Source: Pseudomonas sp. UBA4617 (GTDB taxonomy: Bacteria > Pseudomonadota > Gammaproteobacteria > Pseudomonadales > Pseudomonadaceae). Taken from it: 64,000 nucleotides of DNA. Within the stretch, counting starts at the first letter, position 1; each line of letters opens with the position of its first letter. A program made the position numbers and the translations under genes. Below the pieces are notes generated by a model that worked only from the letters and a program-made list of their open reading frames with translations, was not told the DNA's origin and did not search any database. Positions 35,047-43,539 of the stretch are shown in pieces. The DNA is taken from contig NZ_DGIR01000026.1 of assembly GCF_002386445.1 (NCBI RefSeq), positions 124,001-188,000 of the forward strand, in the 5' to 3' direction.

Positions 35047-36068
35047 GCACTACACGTACGCCGAAGGTTTCCGAGCGGGTTGCGCCGAAACCGGCCGACC
35101 CGCAACCGGCGAAGAAAAAACACGGTGAAGACGACGACGGCCCGGATTTCCGCACGCTGTTGCATGCCTGGCTGGAAAGCCACCGTGCCAGCCTGGCCGA
35201 CAGCCTGCGCCGTCTGGGCAAGCAGCCGATCGGCAGCTTCTTCACCTGCCTGGTGATGGCGGTAGCGCTGAGCATGCCCATGGGGTTGTCGCTACTGCTG
35301 AAGAACGTCGAAAAGCTCGGCGGCTCGTGGCAGCGCGCCGCGCAGATTTCGTTGTACCTCAAGCTTGATGCCGGCAGCCGCGAAGGCGAGGCGCTGCGCG
35401 ATGAGATCAAGGGCATGCCCGGTGTGGCTGACGCGCTGTATGTCAGCCGCGAACAGGCGCTGGAGGAATTCCAGCAGCAGTCCGGCCTGGGCGAAGCCCT
35501 GCGTGAACTGCCCGACAACCCGCTGCCCGGCGTGGTCGTGGTGACCCCCACCGAGGTCGACAAACCGGCGCTGGAAGCCTTGCGTCAGCGCTTGTCCGAG
35601 CTGCCACGGGTTGAGGTGGCGCAGCTCGACCTGCTGTGGGTCGAGCGCCTGGCGGCGATCCTCAAGCTGGGTGACCGTTTTGTTTTCGGCCTGGCTGTGA
35701 TGCTGATTTCTGCCTTGCTGTTAGTAATCGGTAACACAATTCGGCTACACATTGAAAACCGCCGCACCGAGATCGAAGTGATCAAGCTGGTCGGGGGCAC
35801 CGACGCCTACGTGCGCCGGCCTTTCCTGTACATGGGGGCCCTGTATGGCCTGGGCGCGGGCGTGTTGGCGTGGGGTATCCTGGCGTTTGGCCTGAACTGG
35901 CTGAACGAGGCGGTAGTAGGGCTTTCCGGGCTGTACGGCAGTGACTTCGCCCTGGGTGGGGTGCCGGCGTCCGATGGTCTGTCGCTCTTGATCGGAGCCG
36001 TGCTGTTGGGGTATATCGGTGCATGGATTGCAGTCGCCCGCCACCTGAACGAGCTGGCGCCGCGATAG
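35043..36068 (+). CDS. ftsX: Cell-division membrane protein
   Basis: A 341-residue protein with a cytosolic N-terminus, a first helix near FFTCLVMAVALSMPMGLSLL, a periplasmic loop of about 130 residues that contacts the amidase activator, and three C-terminal helices (for example VMLISALLLVIGNTI). This is the FtsX topology. The first 40 residues are rich in lysine and proline. Confidence 0.95.
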   Translation: MSTTRTPKVSERVAPKPADPQPAKKKHGEDDDGPDFRTLLHAWLESHRASLADSLRRLGKQPIGSFFTCLVMAVALSMPMGLSLLLKNVEKLGGSWQRAAQISLYLKLDAGSREGEALRDEIKGMPGVADALYVSREQALEEFQQQSGLGEALRELPDNPLPGVVVVTPTEVDKPALEALRQRLSELPRVEVAQLDLLWVERLAAILKLGDRFVFGLAVMLISALLLVIGNTIRLHIENRRTEIEVIKLVGGTDAYVRRPFLYMGALYGLGAGVLAWGILAFGLNWLNEAVVGLSGLYGSDFALGGVPASDGLSLLIGAVLLGYIGAWIAVARHLNELAPR

Positions 36069-36104
36069 TTTTTAAGTGCCAGCATTGACAGATTCTTCAC
36101 TATG

Positions 36105-36130
36105 GAACTTGTACCGTCGTTCCAGGTCAA
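36105..36130 (+). promoter_or_regulatory. AlgU/sigma-E-type promoter of rpoH
   Basis: GAACTT (36105-36110) and TCAA (36127-36130) are 16 bases apart, matching the AlgU/RpoE consensus GAACTT-N16-TCnnA. It lies 50 bases before the rpoH ATG. An AlgU-dependent rpoH promoter is known in P. aeruginosa. A -35-like TTGACA at 36085-36090 may mark a second, housekeeping promoter, though its -10 is poor. Confidence 0.75.
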
Positions 36131-36179
36131 TGTTGGCAGCGCCCACAAGGTGCGAGTCTGGTAAGTCGGAGGTTCTTGA

Positions 36180-37034
36180 ATGACCACATCGTTGCAACCT
36201 GCCTATGCCCTGGTACCCGGTGCAAACCTGGAAGCCTACGTGCACACGGTCAACAGCATTCCGCTGCTGACGGTCGAGCAGGAGCGTGATCTGGGCGAGC
36301 GTCTCTATTATGAGCAGGATGTCGAGGCCGCTCGCCAGATGGTGATGGCCCACCTGCGTTTCGTCGTACATATCGCCCGTAGCTACGCCGGCTACGGGCT
36401 GGCCCAGGCCGACCTGATCCAGGAAGGCAACGTCGGCCTGATGAAAGCCGTCAAGCGCTTCAACCCGGAAATGGGTGTGCGCCTGGTGTCCTTCGCCGTG
36501 CACTGGATCAAGGCGGAGATCCACGAATTCATCCTGCGCAACTGGCGCATCGTCAAGGTGGCCACCACCAAGGCCCAGCGCAAGCTGTTCTTCAACCTGC
36601 GCAGCCAGAAGAAGCGTCTGGCCTGGCTGAGCAACGACGAAGTGCACCGTGTGGCGGAAAGCCTGGGTGTCGAGCCGCGTGAAGTGCGCGAGATGGAAAG
36701 CCGCCTGAGCGGCCAGGACATGGCCTTCGACCCGGCAGCGGAAGCTGATGACGACAGCGCCTTCCAGTCGCCTGCGCACTACCTGGAAGACCACCGCTAC
36801 GACCCGGCGATGCAGCTGGAAGATGCCGACTGGAGCGACAACTCCACCAGCAACCTGCACGAAGCGCTGCAAGGGCTGGACGAGCGTAGCCGCGACATTC
36901 TGTATCAGCGCTGGCTGGCGGAAGAGAAGGCCACGCTGCATGAGCTGGCGGACAAGTACAGTGTTTCGGCTGAGCGCATTCGCCAGTTGGAGAAGAATGC
37001 GATGAACAAGGTCAAGGCATTGATCGCCGCCTGA
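36180..37034 (+). CDS. rpoH: Heat-shock sigma factor
   Basis: A 284-residue sigma-32. Region 2 includes QEGNVGLMKAVKRFNPEMG. The RpoH box QRKLFFNLR is at residues 133-141 and separates it from RpoD. Region 4 ends in SAERIRQLEKNAMNKVK. It directs RNA polymerase to chaperone and protease genes on heat shock. CGGAGG lies 9 bases before the ATG. An AlgU-like promoter precedes it, linking envelope stress to the cytoplasmic heat-shock response. Confidence 0.97.
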   Translation: MTTSLQPAYALVPGANLEAYVHTVNSIPLLTVEQERDLGERLYYEQDVEAARQMVMAHLRFVVHIARSYAGYGLAQADLIQEGNVGLMKAVKRFNPEMGVRLVSFAVHWIKAEIHEFILRNWRIVKVATTKAQRKLFFNLRSQKKRLAWLSNDEVHRVAESLGVEPREVREMESRLSGQDMAFDPAAEADDDSAFQSPAHYLEDHRYDPAMQLEDADWSDNSTSNLHEALQGLDERSRDILYQRWLAEEKATLHELADKYSVSAERIRQLEKNAMNKVKALIAA

Positions 37035-37053
37035 TCCAGCGTTGATTGCACAG

Positions 37054-37089
37054 AAAGCCGCTGGCCCTGATCGGGTGAGCGGCTTTTTT
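37054..37089 (+). terminator. rpoH terminator
   Basis: The stem AGCCGCT/AGCGGCT with an inner GGCCC/GGGT pairing is followed by six T. It begins 20 bases after the rpoH stop. Confidence 0.9.
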
Positions 37090-37107
37090 ATTGTGCTGGT
37101 TTCATCT

Positions 37108-37139
37108 GACTCGTTCGCGGATAAACCCGCGAAGGAGTC
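37108..37139. repeat. REP-like hairpin between rpoH and mtgA
   Basis: GACTC-G-TTCGCGG, loop ATAAAC, CCGCGAA-G-GAGTC forms a long stem with one mismatch. Its core TTCGCGGATAAACCCGCGAA is a shortened REP motif. It lies 10 bases past the stop of the leftward mtgA gene. Confidence 0.65.
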
Positions 37140-37149
37140 GGCACAACAT

Positions 37150-37860
37150 TCAAAGCTTTCGAGATGAGTCGAGCTGCATCAGGTAACTGGGCCCACCCAG
37201 CTGGCTCATCTGCCGCCGGATCCACCCGGCGCGGCTGGCCACATAGGCGCTTGGCCGACTGGCACTCCACTTGATCGGGCTTGGCAGCACTGCCGCCAGC
37301 TGTGCGGCCTGCTGGCGGCTGAGCCGGCTGGCATCGACGCCAAAGTGGTAACGCGCCGCGGCCTGGGCGCCGAACACACCCTTGCCCCATTCGGCGCTGT
37401 TCAGGTAGACCTCGAGGATCCGTTCCTTCGACCAGAACAGCTCGATCAGTGCGGTGAACCAGGCCTCCAGCCCTTTGCGCAACCAGCTACGCCCGGACCA
37501 CAGGAACAGGTTCTTGGCCACCTGCTGGGTCAGGGTGCTGGCTCCACGAAGGTTGCCGCCGCGCTCGTTGTAGGCCAGCGCCGCCTGGATGGCGGGAATG
37601 TCGAAGCCCCAGTGGTTGGCGAACTTCTGGTCCTCGCCAGCGATGACCGCGACCTTGAGCTCGTCGGAGATATTCTCCCAAGGCTCCCAGTCACGCTGCA
37701 GGTCGATTGGCTCGCCATTCACCCAGGATTGCACCTTGCGCTCGACCATCAGTGCCGTACCAGGTGGCGGCACCCAGCGGAACACCAGTACCAGCACGAT
37801 GCTGCCGGCGGCGAACCAGAGCAGGGCGCGGGAGAGGCGGCGGAATAGGCTTGGCAGCAT
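37150..37860 (-). CDS. mtgA: Monofunctional peptidoglycan glycosyltransferase
   Basis: A 236-residue inner-membrane enzyme that polymerises lipid II glycan strands. One N-terminal helix (ALLWFAAGSIVLVLVF) precedes the GT51 domain, with the catalytic glutamate in VIAGEDQKFANHWGFD and the conserved GASTLTQQVAKNLFLW and RILEVYLNSAEWG. There is no transpeptidase domain. I chose the ATG at 37860 over the longer frame. The gene is divergent from the DUF423 gene. Confidence 0.95.
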   Translation of the reverse strand: MLPSLFRRLSRALLWFAAGSIVLVLVFRWVPPPGTALMVERKVQSWVNGEPIDLQRDWEPWENISDELKVAVIAGEDQKFANHWGFDIPAIQAALAYNERGGNLRGASTLTQQVAKNLFLWSGRSWLRKGLEAWFTALIELFWSKERILEVYLNSAEWGKGVFGAQAAARYHFGVDASRLSRQQAAQLAAVLPSPIKWSASRPSAYVASRAGWIRRQMSQLGGPSYLMQLDSSRKL

Positions 37861-37924
37861 GGCGATGGCTTGGCCGTACGGATGGAAGGAGCCATTATAC
37901 AGACCCGATCCGAGGAGTCGTCCC

Positions 37925-38296
37925 ATGCTTCGCAGCTTCCTGATGCTTGCCGCCTTTTTCGGCTTTACCGGTGTCGCCCTGGGCGCTTTTGCTGCCCACG
38001 GCCTGAAAAGCCGGCTGACAGCCGACTACCTGGCGGTCTTCCAGACCGGTGTCACCTACCAGTTGGTGCATGCCTTGGCGATCTTTGGCGTCGCCGTGCT
38101 CTCGGTGCACCTGCCCGGGCGCTTGGTCGGCTGGGCGGGCGCGCTGTTTGCCCTGGGCATAGTGCTGTTCTCCGGTAGCCTGTACCTGTTGACCCTCAGC
38201 GGCCTGGGCAAGCTCGGCATGATCACTCCGCTCGGTGGCCTTTGCTTCCTGGCCGGCTGGTTGTGTCTGGGCCTGGCGGCCTGGCGCCTGGGCTGA
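37925..38296 (+). CDS. DUF423 membrane protein
   Basis: A 123-residue protein with about four helices. The family signature is LGAFAAHGLKSRLTADYLAVFQTGVTYQLVHALA, here split between the first loop and second helix. The E. coli homologue is YgdD, function unknown. It starts 64 bases from mtgA in the opposite direction and is followed by a stem (ACCGCCCT/AGGGCGGT near 38329-38352) before thiS. Confidence 0.9.
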   Translation: MLRSFLMLAAFFGFTGVALGAFAAHGLKSRLTADYLAVFQTGVTYQLVHALAIFGVAVLSVHLPGRLVGWAGALFALGIVLFSGSLYLLTLSGLGKLGMITPLGGLCFLAGWLCLGLAAWRLG

Positions 38297-38328
38297 CCAA
38301 GTAGTCCACAATCGCGACTAATGGCGTG

Positions 38329-38352
38329 CACCGCCCTTGGGTTGCAGGGCGG
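38329..38352 (+). terminator. Hairpin between the DUF423 gene and thiS
   Basis: The 8-bp stem ACCGCCCT/AGGGCGGT has an 8-base loop. It lacks a T-run, so it may be a weak terminator or part of the thiS leader. I saw no TPP riboswitch features in the 102-base gap. Confidence 0.5.
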
Positions 38353-38398
38353 TTCGGCGCTAGAATGCGGGCCCCAAAGCACAATGGTGGCCGTGCGC

Positions 38399-38599
38399 AT
38401 GCGCATTCAATTGAACGGTGAACCTTACGAATTGCCAGCTGGCGAGTCGGTCGCAGCCCTCCTGGCCCGCCTGGAGCTGACCGGGCGTCGCGTCGCGGTG
38501 GAACTGAACCTGGATATCGTGCCGCGTAGCCAGCACGACAGCACGCTGCTGAACGATGGCGACCAGGTCGAGGTTGTCCACGCCATCGGTGGCGGCTGA
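38399..38599 (+). CDS. thiS: Thiamine biosynthesis sulfur carrier
   Basis: A 66-residue ubiquitin-like protein ending in the required diglycine (HAIGGG). Its C-terminal thiocarboxylate delivers sulfur to ThiG for the thiazole ring. The ATG at 38399 gives the usual length; GTG or ATG starts a few codons upstream are possible. thiG follows 53 bases later. Confidence 0.94.
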   Translation: MRIQLNGEPYELPAGESVAALLARLELTGRRVAVELNLDIVPRSQHDSTLLNDGDQVEVVHAIGGG

Positions 38600-38652
38600 C
38601 CGCTGCCCGGCGGTTCACCTGAAGCCCTGCAACCTTTTCCCGAGGAACAACC

Positions 38653-39447
38653 ATGAGCAACGTTCGTAGCGACAAGCCCTTCACTCTGGCCGGGCGTACC
38701 TTCCAGTCGCGCCTGCTGGTCGGTACCGGCAAATACCGTGACATGGAGGAGACCCGCCTGGCCATCGAGGCATCGGGTGCCGAGATCGTCACCGTTGCCG
38801 TGCGCCGTACCAACATCGGCCAGAACCCGGGCGAGCCGAACCTGCTCGATGTGTTGCCACCGGACCGCTATACCATCCTGCCGAACACTGCCGGCTGCTA
38901 TGACGCGGTCGAGGCCGTGCGCACCTGCCGTCTGGCCCGCGAACTGCTGGATGGCCACAATCTGGTGAAGCTGGAAGTGCTGGCTGACCAGAAAACCCTG
39001 TTCCCCAACGTGATCGAAACCCTCAAGGCCGCCGAAGTGCTGGTCAAGGACGGTTTCGACGTGATGGTCTACACCAGCGACGACCCGATCATCGCCCGTC
39101 AGCTGGCCGAAGTCGGCTGCATCGCGGTCATGCCCTTGGCTGGCCTGATCGGTACCGGCCTGGGTATCTGCAACCCCTACAACCTGCAGATCATCCTGGA
39201 AGAGTCCAAGGTGCCGGTGTTGGTCGATGCCGGCGTGGGTACTGCTTCCGACGCCACCATTGCCATGGAAATGGGCTGCGAAGCGGTGCTGATGAACTCG
39301 GCCATTGCCCACGCGCAGCAGCCGGTACTGATGGCCGAGGCCATGAAGCACGCCATCGTCGCCGGCCGCATGGCCTACCTGGCCGGCCGTATGCCGAAGA
39401 AACTCTATGCCAGCGCCTCCTCGCCGCTGGAAGGTCTGATCAAGTAA
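38653..39447 (+). CDS. thiG: Thiazole synthase
   Basis: A 264-residue TIM-barrel enzyme forming the thiazole phosphate of thiamine from deoxyxylulose phosphate, dehydroglycine and ThiS-thiocarboxylate. RLLVGTGKYRDMEE opens the barrel, LVKLEVLADQKTLFPN carries the Schiff-base lysine, and VLVDAGVGTASDAT the phosphate site. GAGGAAC precedes the ATG. It is in operon with thiS and trmB. Confidence 0.96.
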   Translation: MSNVRSDKPFTLAGRTFQSRLLVGTGKYRDMEETRLAIEASGAEIVTVAVRRTNIGQNPGEPNLLDVLPPDRYTILPNTAGCYDAVEAVRTCRLARELLDGHNLVKLEVLADQKTLFPNVIETLKAAEVLVKDGFDVMVYTSDDPIIARQLAEVGCIAVMPLAGLIGTGLGICNPYNLQIILEESKVPVLVDAGVGTASDATIAMEMGCEAVLMNSAIAHAQQPVLMAEAMKHAIVAGRMAYLAGRMPKKLYASASSPLEGLIK

Positions 39448-39456
39448 GAGCCCCTG

Positions 39457-40179
39457 ATGACTGAATCGCACGATACGCCGAGCACCCCTGACGGCGAAGC
39501 CCGCCCGCACCGCCGCATCAAGAGTTTCGTGATGCGCGCCGGGCGCATGACCGAAGGCCAGCAACGCGGCCTGGAGCAGGGTGGTCCGCTGTACATCCTG
39601 CCGCTGGCCGACAGTCCGGTGGATTACGACCAGGTATTCGGCCGCTCGGCGCCGCGCACCCTGGAGATCGGCTTCGGCATGGGCCATTCGCTGCTGGAAA
39701 TGGCGGCTGCCGCGCCGGAGCAGGACTTCATCGGTGTGGAAGTGCACCGCCCGGGTGTTGGCGCGCTGCTGAACGGCGTGCTGACTCAGGGGTTGAAGAA
39801 CCTGCGGGTGTATGACTGCGACGCCATCGAAGTGCTGAACCGCTGCGTGGCAGACAACAGCCTCGACCGCCTCATGCTGTTCTTCCCCGACCCATGGCAC
39901 AAGGCTCGTCACCACAAGCGCCGCATCGTCCAGCTGGAGTTCGCCGAGCTGGTACGGCGCAAGCTCAAGCCGGGTGGCGTGTTCCACATGGCCACCGACT
40001 GGGAACCGTATGCCGAGTACATGCTGGAAGTGATGAGCGCGGCCCCGGGTTATCGCAACCGTGCGGCCGATGGCACCTACGTGCCGCGCCCTGAAGAACG
40101 CCCTATCACCAAGTTCGAACGCCGTGGCGAGCGGTTGGGGCATGGGGTTTGGGACTTGAAGTTCGAGAAGGTGGATTGA
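39457..40179 (+). CDS. trmB: tRNA (guanine46-N7)-methyltransferase
   Basis: A 240-residue SAM-dependent enzyme that makes m7G46 in tRNA variable loops. The SAM motif is LEIGFGMGHSLLEMA, and the TrmB motif DPWHKARHHKRRIVQ holds catalytic residues. The C-terminus TKFERRGERLGHGVWDLKF is conserved. It starts 9 bases after thiG. Confidence 0.96.
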   Translation: MTESHDTPSTPDGEARPHRRIKSFVMRAGRMTEGQQRGLEQGGPLYILPLADSPVDYDQVFGRSAPRTLEIGFGMGHSLLEMAAAAPEQDFIGVEVHRPGVGALLNGVLTQGLKNLRVYDCDAIEVLNRCVADNSLDRLMLFFPDPWHKARHHKRRIVQLEFAELVRRKLKPGGVFHMATDWEPYAEYMLEVMSAAPGYRNRAADGTYVPRPEERPITKFERRGERLGHGVWDLKFEKVD

Positions 40180-40204
40180 TCGGCCGATATGGCCTTTCTA
40201 TGTG

Positions 40205-40236
40205 AAAAAACCGCCCTGAGAAGGGCGGTTTTTTTT
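40205..40236. terminator. Bidirectional terminator after trmB
   Basis: CCGCCCT with a GAGA tetraloop and AGGGCGG, flanked by six A and eight T. Confidence 0.92.
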
Positions 40237-40299
40237 CGACAGGATTGAGCAACCCGGCTGACAGCCATGGCCTCGCGGGCATGGTCACGTTGCAACAAA

Positions 40300-40338
40300 T
40301 GTAGGAGTGGGTTCATCCGCAATGCGGCGCGCGATGCC
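40300..40338. repeat. Degenerate REP-like element
   Basis: GTAGGAGTGGGTTCATCCGC followed by AATGCGGCGCGCGATGCC resembles the reverse REP consensus but is much eroded. It lies between the trmB terminator and the end of the DUF3392 gene. Confidence 0.5.
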
Positions 40339-40353
40339 ACTGTGTGGATTGGC

Positions 40354-40680
40354 TTAGCCCCGCCGATCGGCCACTACCCCAATCAGCACAAGCACCACCA
40401 GCAGCACCGGCGCCAGCGCATAGTTGTTGAACTGGCCCAGCCCTTTCACCACCCAGGGTGTGGCATAAATCAACGCCGCACCACTGCCGATCATCACCAG
40501 CAAGGCCATGAACGGCACGCGCAGGGCGCCGGCCAAACCGCCCAGGCGCTGTTCCACCCAGCCTTTGATATCGGTGCCGAACAGCACCAGCAGGCAGCCT
40601 ACCAAGGCTAGCGAAATCTCCGACAGGTTGCTGCGGCTCCAGCGGGAAACCGTCGCGAGCAGATCAAGTACCAGATCCAT
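40354..40680 (-). CDS. DUF3392 membrane protein
   Basis: A 108-residue protein with three hydrophobic segments (SLALVGCLLVLFG, RVPFMALLVMIGSGAALIYA, YALAPVLLVVLVLIGVVA). The RSNLSEISLALVG start is typical of the DUF3392 family, whose function is unknown. AAGGATG lies before the ATG. It is the last gene of the leftward metX-metW-DUF4426-rdgB-hemW group, 9 bases after hemW. Confidence 0.88.
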   Translation of the reverse strand: MDLVLDLLATVSRWSRSNLSEISLALVGCLLVLFGTDIKGWVEQRLGGLAGALRVPFMALLVMIGSGAALIYATPWVVKGLGQFNNYALAPVLLVVLVLIGVVADRRG

Positions 40681-40689
40681 GGGTCATCC

Positions 40690-41865
40690 TTAGCTCAAGA
40701 AATACTGCAGCAGGTCATTGAGGAACAACTGGCCCCGCGGCGTGGCCGCCAGTCGATCCGCTTCGACCTGTAAAAGGCCCTTTTGTTCGGCGGCGCGCCG
40801 CGCTTCGCGCAGCTGTTCCAGTGGCAACCCGGTGCGCTGGGTGAACAGTTCGGCTTCCACGCCATCGGTCAGACGCAGGGCATTCATCAGGAACTCGAAC
40901 GGCAGTTCGTCGACCGGCAGCAGCTTTTCGCCGGCTTTGAACGGCTTGGCCAGGTTCAGGTAGTCCTTGGGCAGACGGGTCTTCCAGGTGCGCAGGATGC
41001 GCCCGTCGGCGAAGGTCAGTTTGCCGTGGGCACCGGCACCGATGCCGATGAAGTCGCCGAAGCGCCAGTAATTGAGGTTGTGCCGCGCGGCGCGGCCAGC
41101 CTGGGCATAGGCCGAGACCTCGTATTGGCGGAAGCCATGGCCGGCCATCAGCGCCTGGCCGGCTTCCTGGATGTCCCAGAGGATGTCGTCCTCGGGAAGC
41201 TCCGGTGGCTGGTTCCAGAACACCGTGTTCGGTTCCACGGTCAGCTGGTACCACGACAGATGCGTGGGCCCCAGGTCGATGGCCTGGCGCAGGTCGCCCA
41301 GCGCGTCGTCCAGCGACTGATCGGGCAGGCCGTGCATCAGGTCCATGTTGAAATTGTCGAAGCCGGCGGCACGCGCCATGCCGGCAGCGCGGACCGCTTC
41401 ATCGCCATTGTGGATGCGCCCCAGCGCCTGCAGCTTGGCTGGCTGGAAGCTCTGCACACCGATCGACAGGCGGTTGATGCCGGTTTGCCGGTAGGCTTTG
41501 AACTTGTCCTGCTCGAACGTGCCCGGGTTAGCCTCCAGGGTGATTTCGATGTCCGGCGCAAACGCAATGCGTTGCTCCACGCCTCGCAGCAGACGGCCGA
41601 GGGCGTCGGCACTGAACAGGCTGGGCGTACCGCCGCCGAAGAAGATCGAGCTGATCGGCCGGCCTTGCACGGCGGCCAGTTCCTGGTCGAGGTCGCTCAG
41701 CAGGGCTGCAACATAGGCATCTTCTGGCAGATCAGGGCCGGCGGCATGGGAATTGAAGTCGCAGTAAGGGCATTTGCGTACGCACCACGGAATGTGGATG
41801 TACAGCGCCAGCGGCGGCAGGCTGGTGAAACCCGCCGCGCCGGGGGTGGACAGCGTGTCGATCAT
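40690..41865 (-). CDS. hemW: Heme chaperone, radical SAM family
   Basis: A 391-residue HemN-like protein. The radical-SAM cluster motif CVRKCPYCDF (CX3CX2C) is near residue 28. FFGGGTPSLF, EITLEANPGTFE and RLSIGVQSFQ follow. It is HemW rather than HemN from its short N-terminus and lack of the HemN-specific cysteine region; HemW proteins bind and transfer heme. The start overlaps rdgB by 4 bases (ATGA). Confidence 0.93.
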   Translation of the reverse strand: MIDTLSTPGAAGFTSLPPLALYIHIPWCVRKCPYCDFNSHAAGPDLPEDAYVAALLSDLDQELAAVQGRPISSIFFGGGTPSLFSADALGRLLRGVEQRIAFAPDIEITLEANPGTFEQDKFKAYRQTGINRLSIGVQSFQPAKLQALGRIHNGDEAVRAAGMARAAGFDNFNMDLMHGLPDQSLDDALGDLRQAIDLGPTHLSWYQLTVEPNTVFWNQPPELPEDDILWDIQEAGQALMAGHGFRQYEVSAYAQAGRAARHNLNYWRFGDFIGIGAGAHGKLTFADGRILRTWKTRLPKDYLNLAKPFKAGEKLLPVDELPFEFLMNALRLTDGVEAELFTQRTGLPLEQLREARRAAEQKGLLQVEADRLAATPRGQLFLNDLLQYFLS

Positions 41866-42458
41866 GCCAGGCCCAGACGTTGACGCAGCTGGGCCATGGC
41901 GCGCGCGCGGTGGCTGAGCTGGTTCTTGTCCGCAGGGGCCAGTTCGGCACTGGAGCAACCGCGCTCCGGTACCCAGAACAGCGGGTCGTAGCCAAAGCCG
42001 TGCTCGCCGCTGGCCTCGAACATGATGCGCCCGTGCCACAGGCCTTCGCACAGGATCGGCAGCGGGTCATCAGCATGGCGTACCAGTGCCAGCACGCAGA
42101 CGAACTGCGCACCGCGCTCGGCTTCGGGTACATCCTTCAAGGCTTCGAGCAGCTTGGCGTTGTTCGCCGCGTCACCCTTGCCGTCGGCATAACGCGCCGA
42201 ATAGATGCCCGGCGCCCCGCCGAGAAAATCCACTGCCAGGCCGGAATCGTCGGCCAGGGCGGGCAGGCCGGAAATGCGTGCGGCATTGCGCGCCTTGAGG
42301 ATGGCGTTCTCGACGAACGACAGGCCGGTTTCTTCCGGCTCTACCTGGCTGAACTCGCCGATCGAGCGCAACTGCACCGATGCGCCAAGCATGGCCTGGA
42401 GTTCCTTGAGTTTGCCGGCGTTGTGGCTGGCCAATACGAGTTGCTGGAAATTCATCAT
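41862..42458 (-). CDS. rdgB: dITP/XTP pyrophosphatase
   Basis: A 198-residue Ham1-family enzyme hydrolysing non-canonical purine triphosphates (dITP, XTP). ASHNAGKLKELQAML, ADDSGLAVDFL, EHGFGYDPLFWVPE and NQLSHRARA are the conserved segments. The start reads ATGATG overlapping the TGA of the DUF4426 gene. The second ATG at 42455 is equally likely. Confidence 0.95.
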   Translation of the reverse strand: MMNFQQLVLASHNAGKLKELQAMLGASVQLRSIGEFSQVEPEETGLSFVENAILKARNAARISGLPALADDSGLAVDFLGGAPGIYSARYADGKGDAANNAKLLEALKDVPEAERGAQFVCVLALVRHADDPLPILCEGLWHGRIMFEASGEHGFGYDPLFWVPERGCSSAELAPADKNQLSHRARAMAQLRQRLGLA

Positions 42459-42889
42459 TCGCCTGGGAACACTTCCTGGTTGAAGCTGAGGGAATTGCTG
42501 ATGCCGCCGGTTTCGATGTTCAGGTCGAAGGTGACGGTCTCTGCCTGGTCGATCTTGAATTGGGCGATGTAGTACACCGCGCCTTGCTCGTTTATCTGCT
42601 TGAACGACAGCGGGCTGCTGCGCCCGGTCAGGTCCTTGACTGTGCCGCTGACCACCGCCATGGCGGGTTTGTTGGCCCTGAGCACGGCAATGTTGAGCAC
42701 GCCCTGGTTCTTGCTGCGTACCAGCCCGGTGGCCGCAGCCACCTCCGGTGTCAGCATGCTTGAGGTAAACGCGCTGTAGTGCACCGTCACGTCGCCAAAC
42801 ACTTCCTTGCGCTCGGGGCGGGCTGCATCGGCAGCCAGTACCGGCAGGGCCAGGCACAGGCTGATCAGGAACAGGGCTAGGCGACGCAT
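42455..42889 (-). CDS. DUF4426 periplasmic protein
   Basis: A 144-residue secreted protein with a signal peptide (RRLALFLISLCLALPVLA, cleaved near ADA). The mature part begins ERKEVFGDVTVHYSAFTSSML, typical of the DUF4426 family, and is predicted to be beta-rich. Function is unknown. It lies between metW and rdgB with a 22-base gap and a 4-base overlap, a fixed position in Pseudomonas as far as I recall. Confidence 0.88.
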   Translation of the reverse strand: MRRLALFLISLCLALPVLAADAARPERKEVFGDVTVHYSAFTSSMLTPEVAAATGLVRSKNQGVLNIAVLRANKPAMAVVSGTVKDLTGRSSPLSFKQINEQGAVYYIAQFKIDQAETVTFDLNIETGGISNSLSFNQEVFPGE

Positions 42890-42911
42890 GGGGTGGTTCC
42901 TCCGCTGGGCG

Positions 42912-43532
42912 TCAGACAGCGAGCTGGTGCTCTTGCAGGCCTGGGCTGCTGACGCGGTAGATACCGATCTCACCTAGAAGATTAGGCCAAAGCCGGCCAC
43001 CCCACCCATTACGGTGCAAGTGGTCGACAGCCAGGCGGTCAAGCACCCTGGCCTTGCGCTCGTGCACCAGCTCCTCGAAATCGGCAAAGGTGCAGAAGTG
43101 GATGTTCGGCGTGTTGTACCAGGTGTACGGCATGAAGTCCGACACTGGCATGCGGCCTTTGGTTGCCAGGTACCAGCGGCAGCGCCAGTGGCCGAAATTG
43201 GGGAAGGTGATGATGCACTGGCGACCCACGCGCAGCATCTCGTCGAGGATGCGGTCGGGATACTCCACGGCCTGCAGGGCCTGAGTCATGATCACCACGT
43301 CGAAACTGTTGCTGGCGAAGTTGCCCAGCCCTTGGTCCAGGTCCTGCTCGATTACGTTGACGCCCTTGGCCACGCAGGCGGCGATATTGTCGGCGTCGAT
43401 CTCCAGGCCGTAACCGGTGACCTGCTTGCGGTCACGCAGCGAGGCCAGCAGCTCGCCATTGCCGCAGCCCAGGTCGAGTACCCGGCTGCCGGCGGGGATC
43501 CAGTCGTGGATGATTTCCAGATCGGCTCTCAT
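42912..43532 (-). CDS. metW: Methionine biosynthesis protein MetW
   Basis: A 206-residue methyltransferase-fold protein. The SAM-binding motif is VLDLGCGNGELLASL, then GLEIDADNIAACVAKGV and FDVVIMTQALQAVEYPDRIL. MetW partners with MetX and is needed for full homoserine acylation in several bacteria. The ATG at 43532 is 7 bases past the metX stop, so the two are coupled. Confidence 0.94.
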   Translation of the reverse strand: MRADLEIIHDWIPAGSRVLDLGCGNGELLASLRDRKQVTGYGLEIDADNIAACVAKGVNVIEQDLDQGLGNFASNSFDVVIMTQALQAVEYPDRILDEMLRVGRQCIITFPNFGHWRCRWYLATKGRMPVSDFMPYTWYNTPNIHFCTFADFEELVHERKARVLDRLAVDHLHRNGWGGRLWPNLLGEIGIYRVSSPGLQEHQLAV

Positions 43533-43539
43533 GCTGTCC

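Noticed and set aside
38297..38398. TPP riboswitch before thiS
   Set aside because: No CUGAGA or comparable thi-box core; only a simple 8-bp hairpin is seen.
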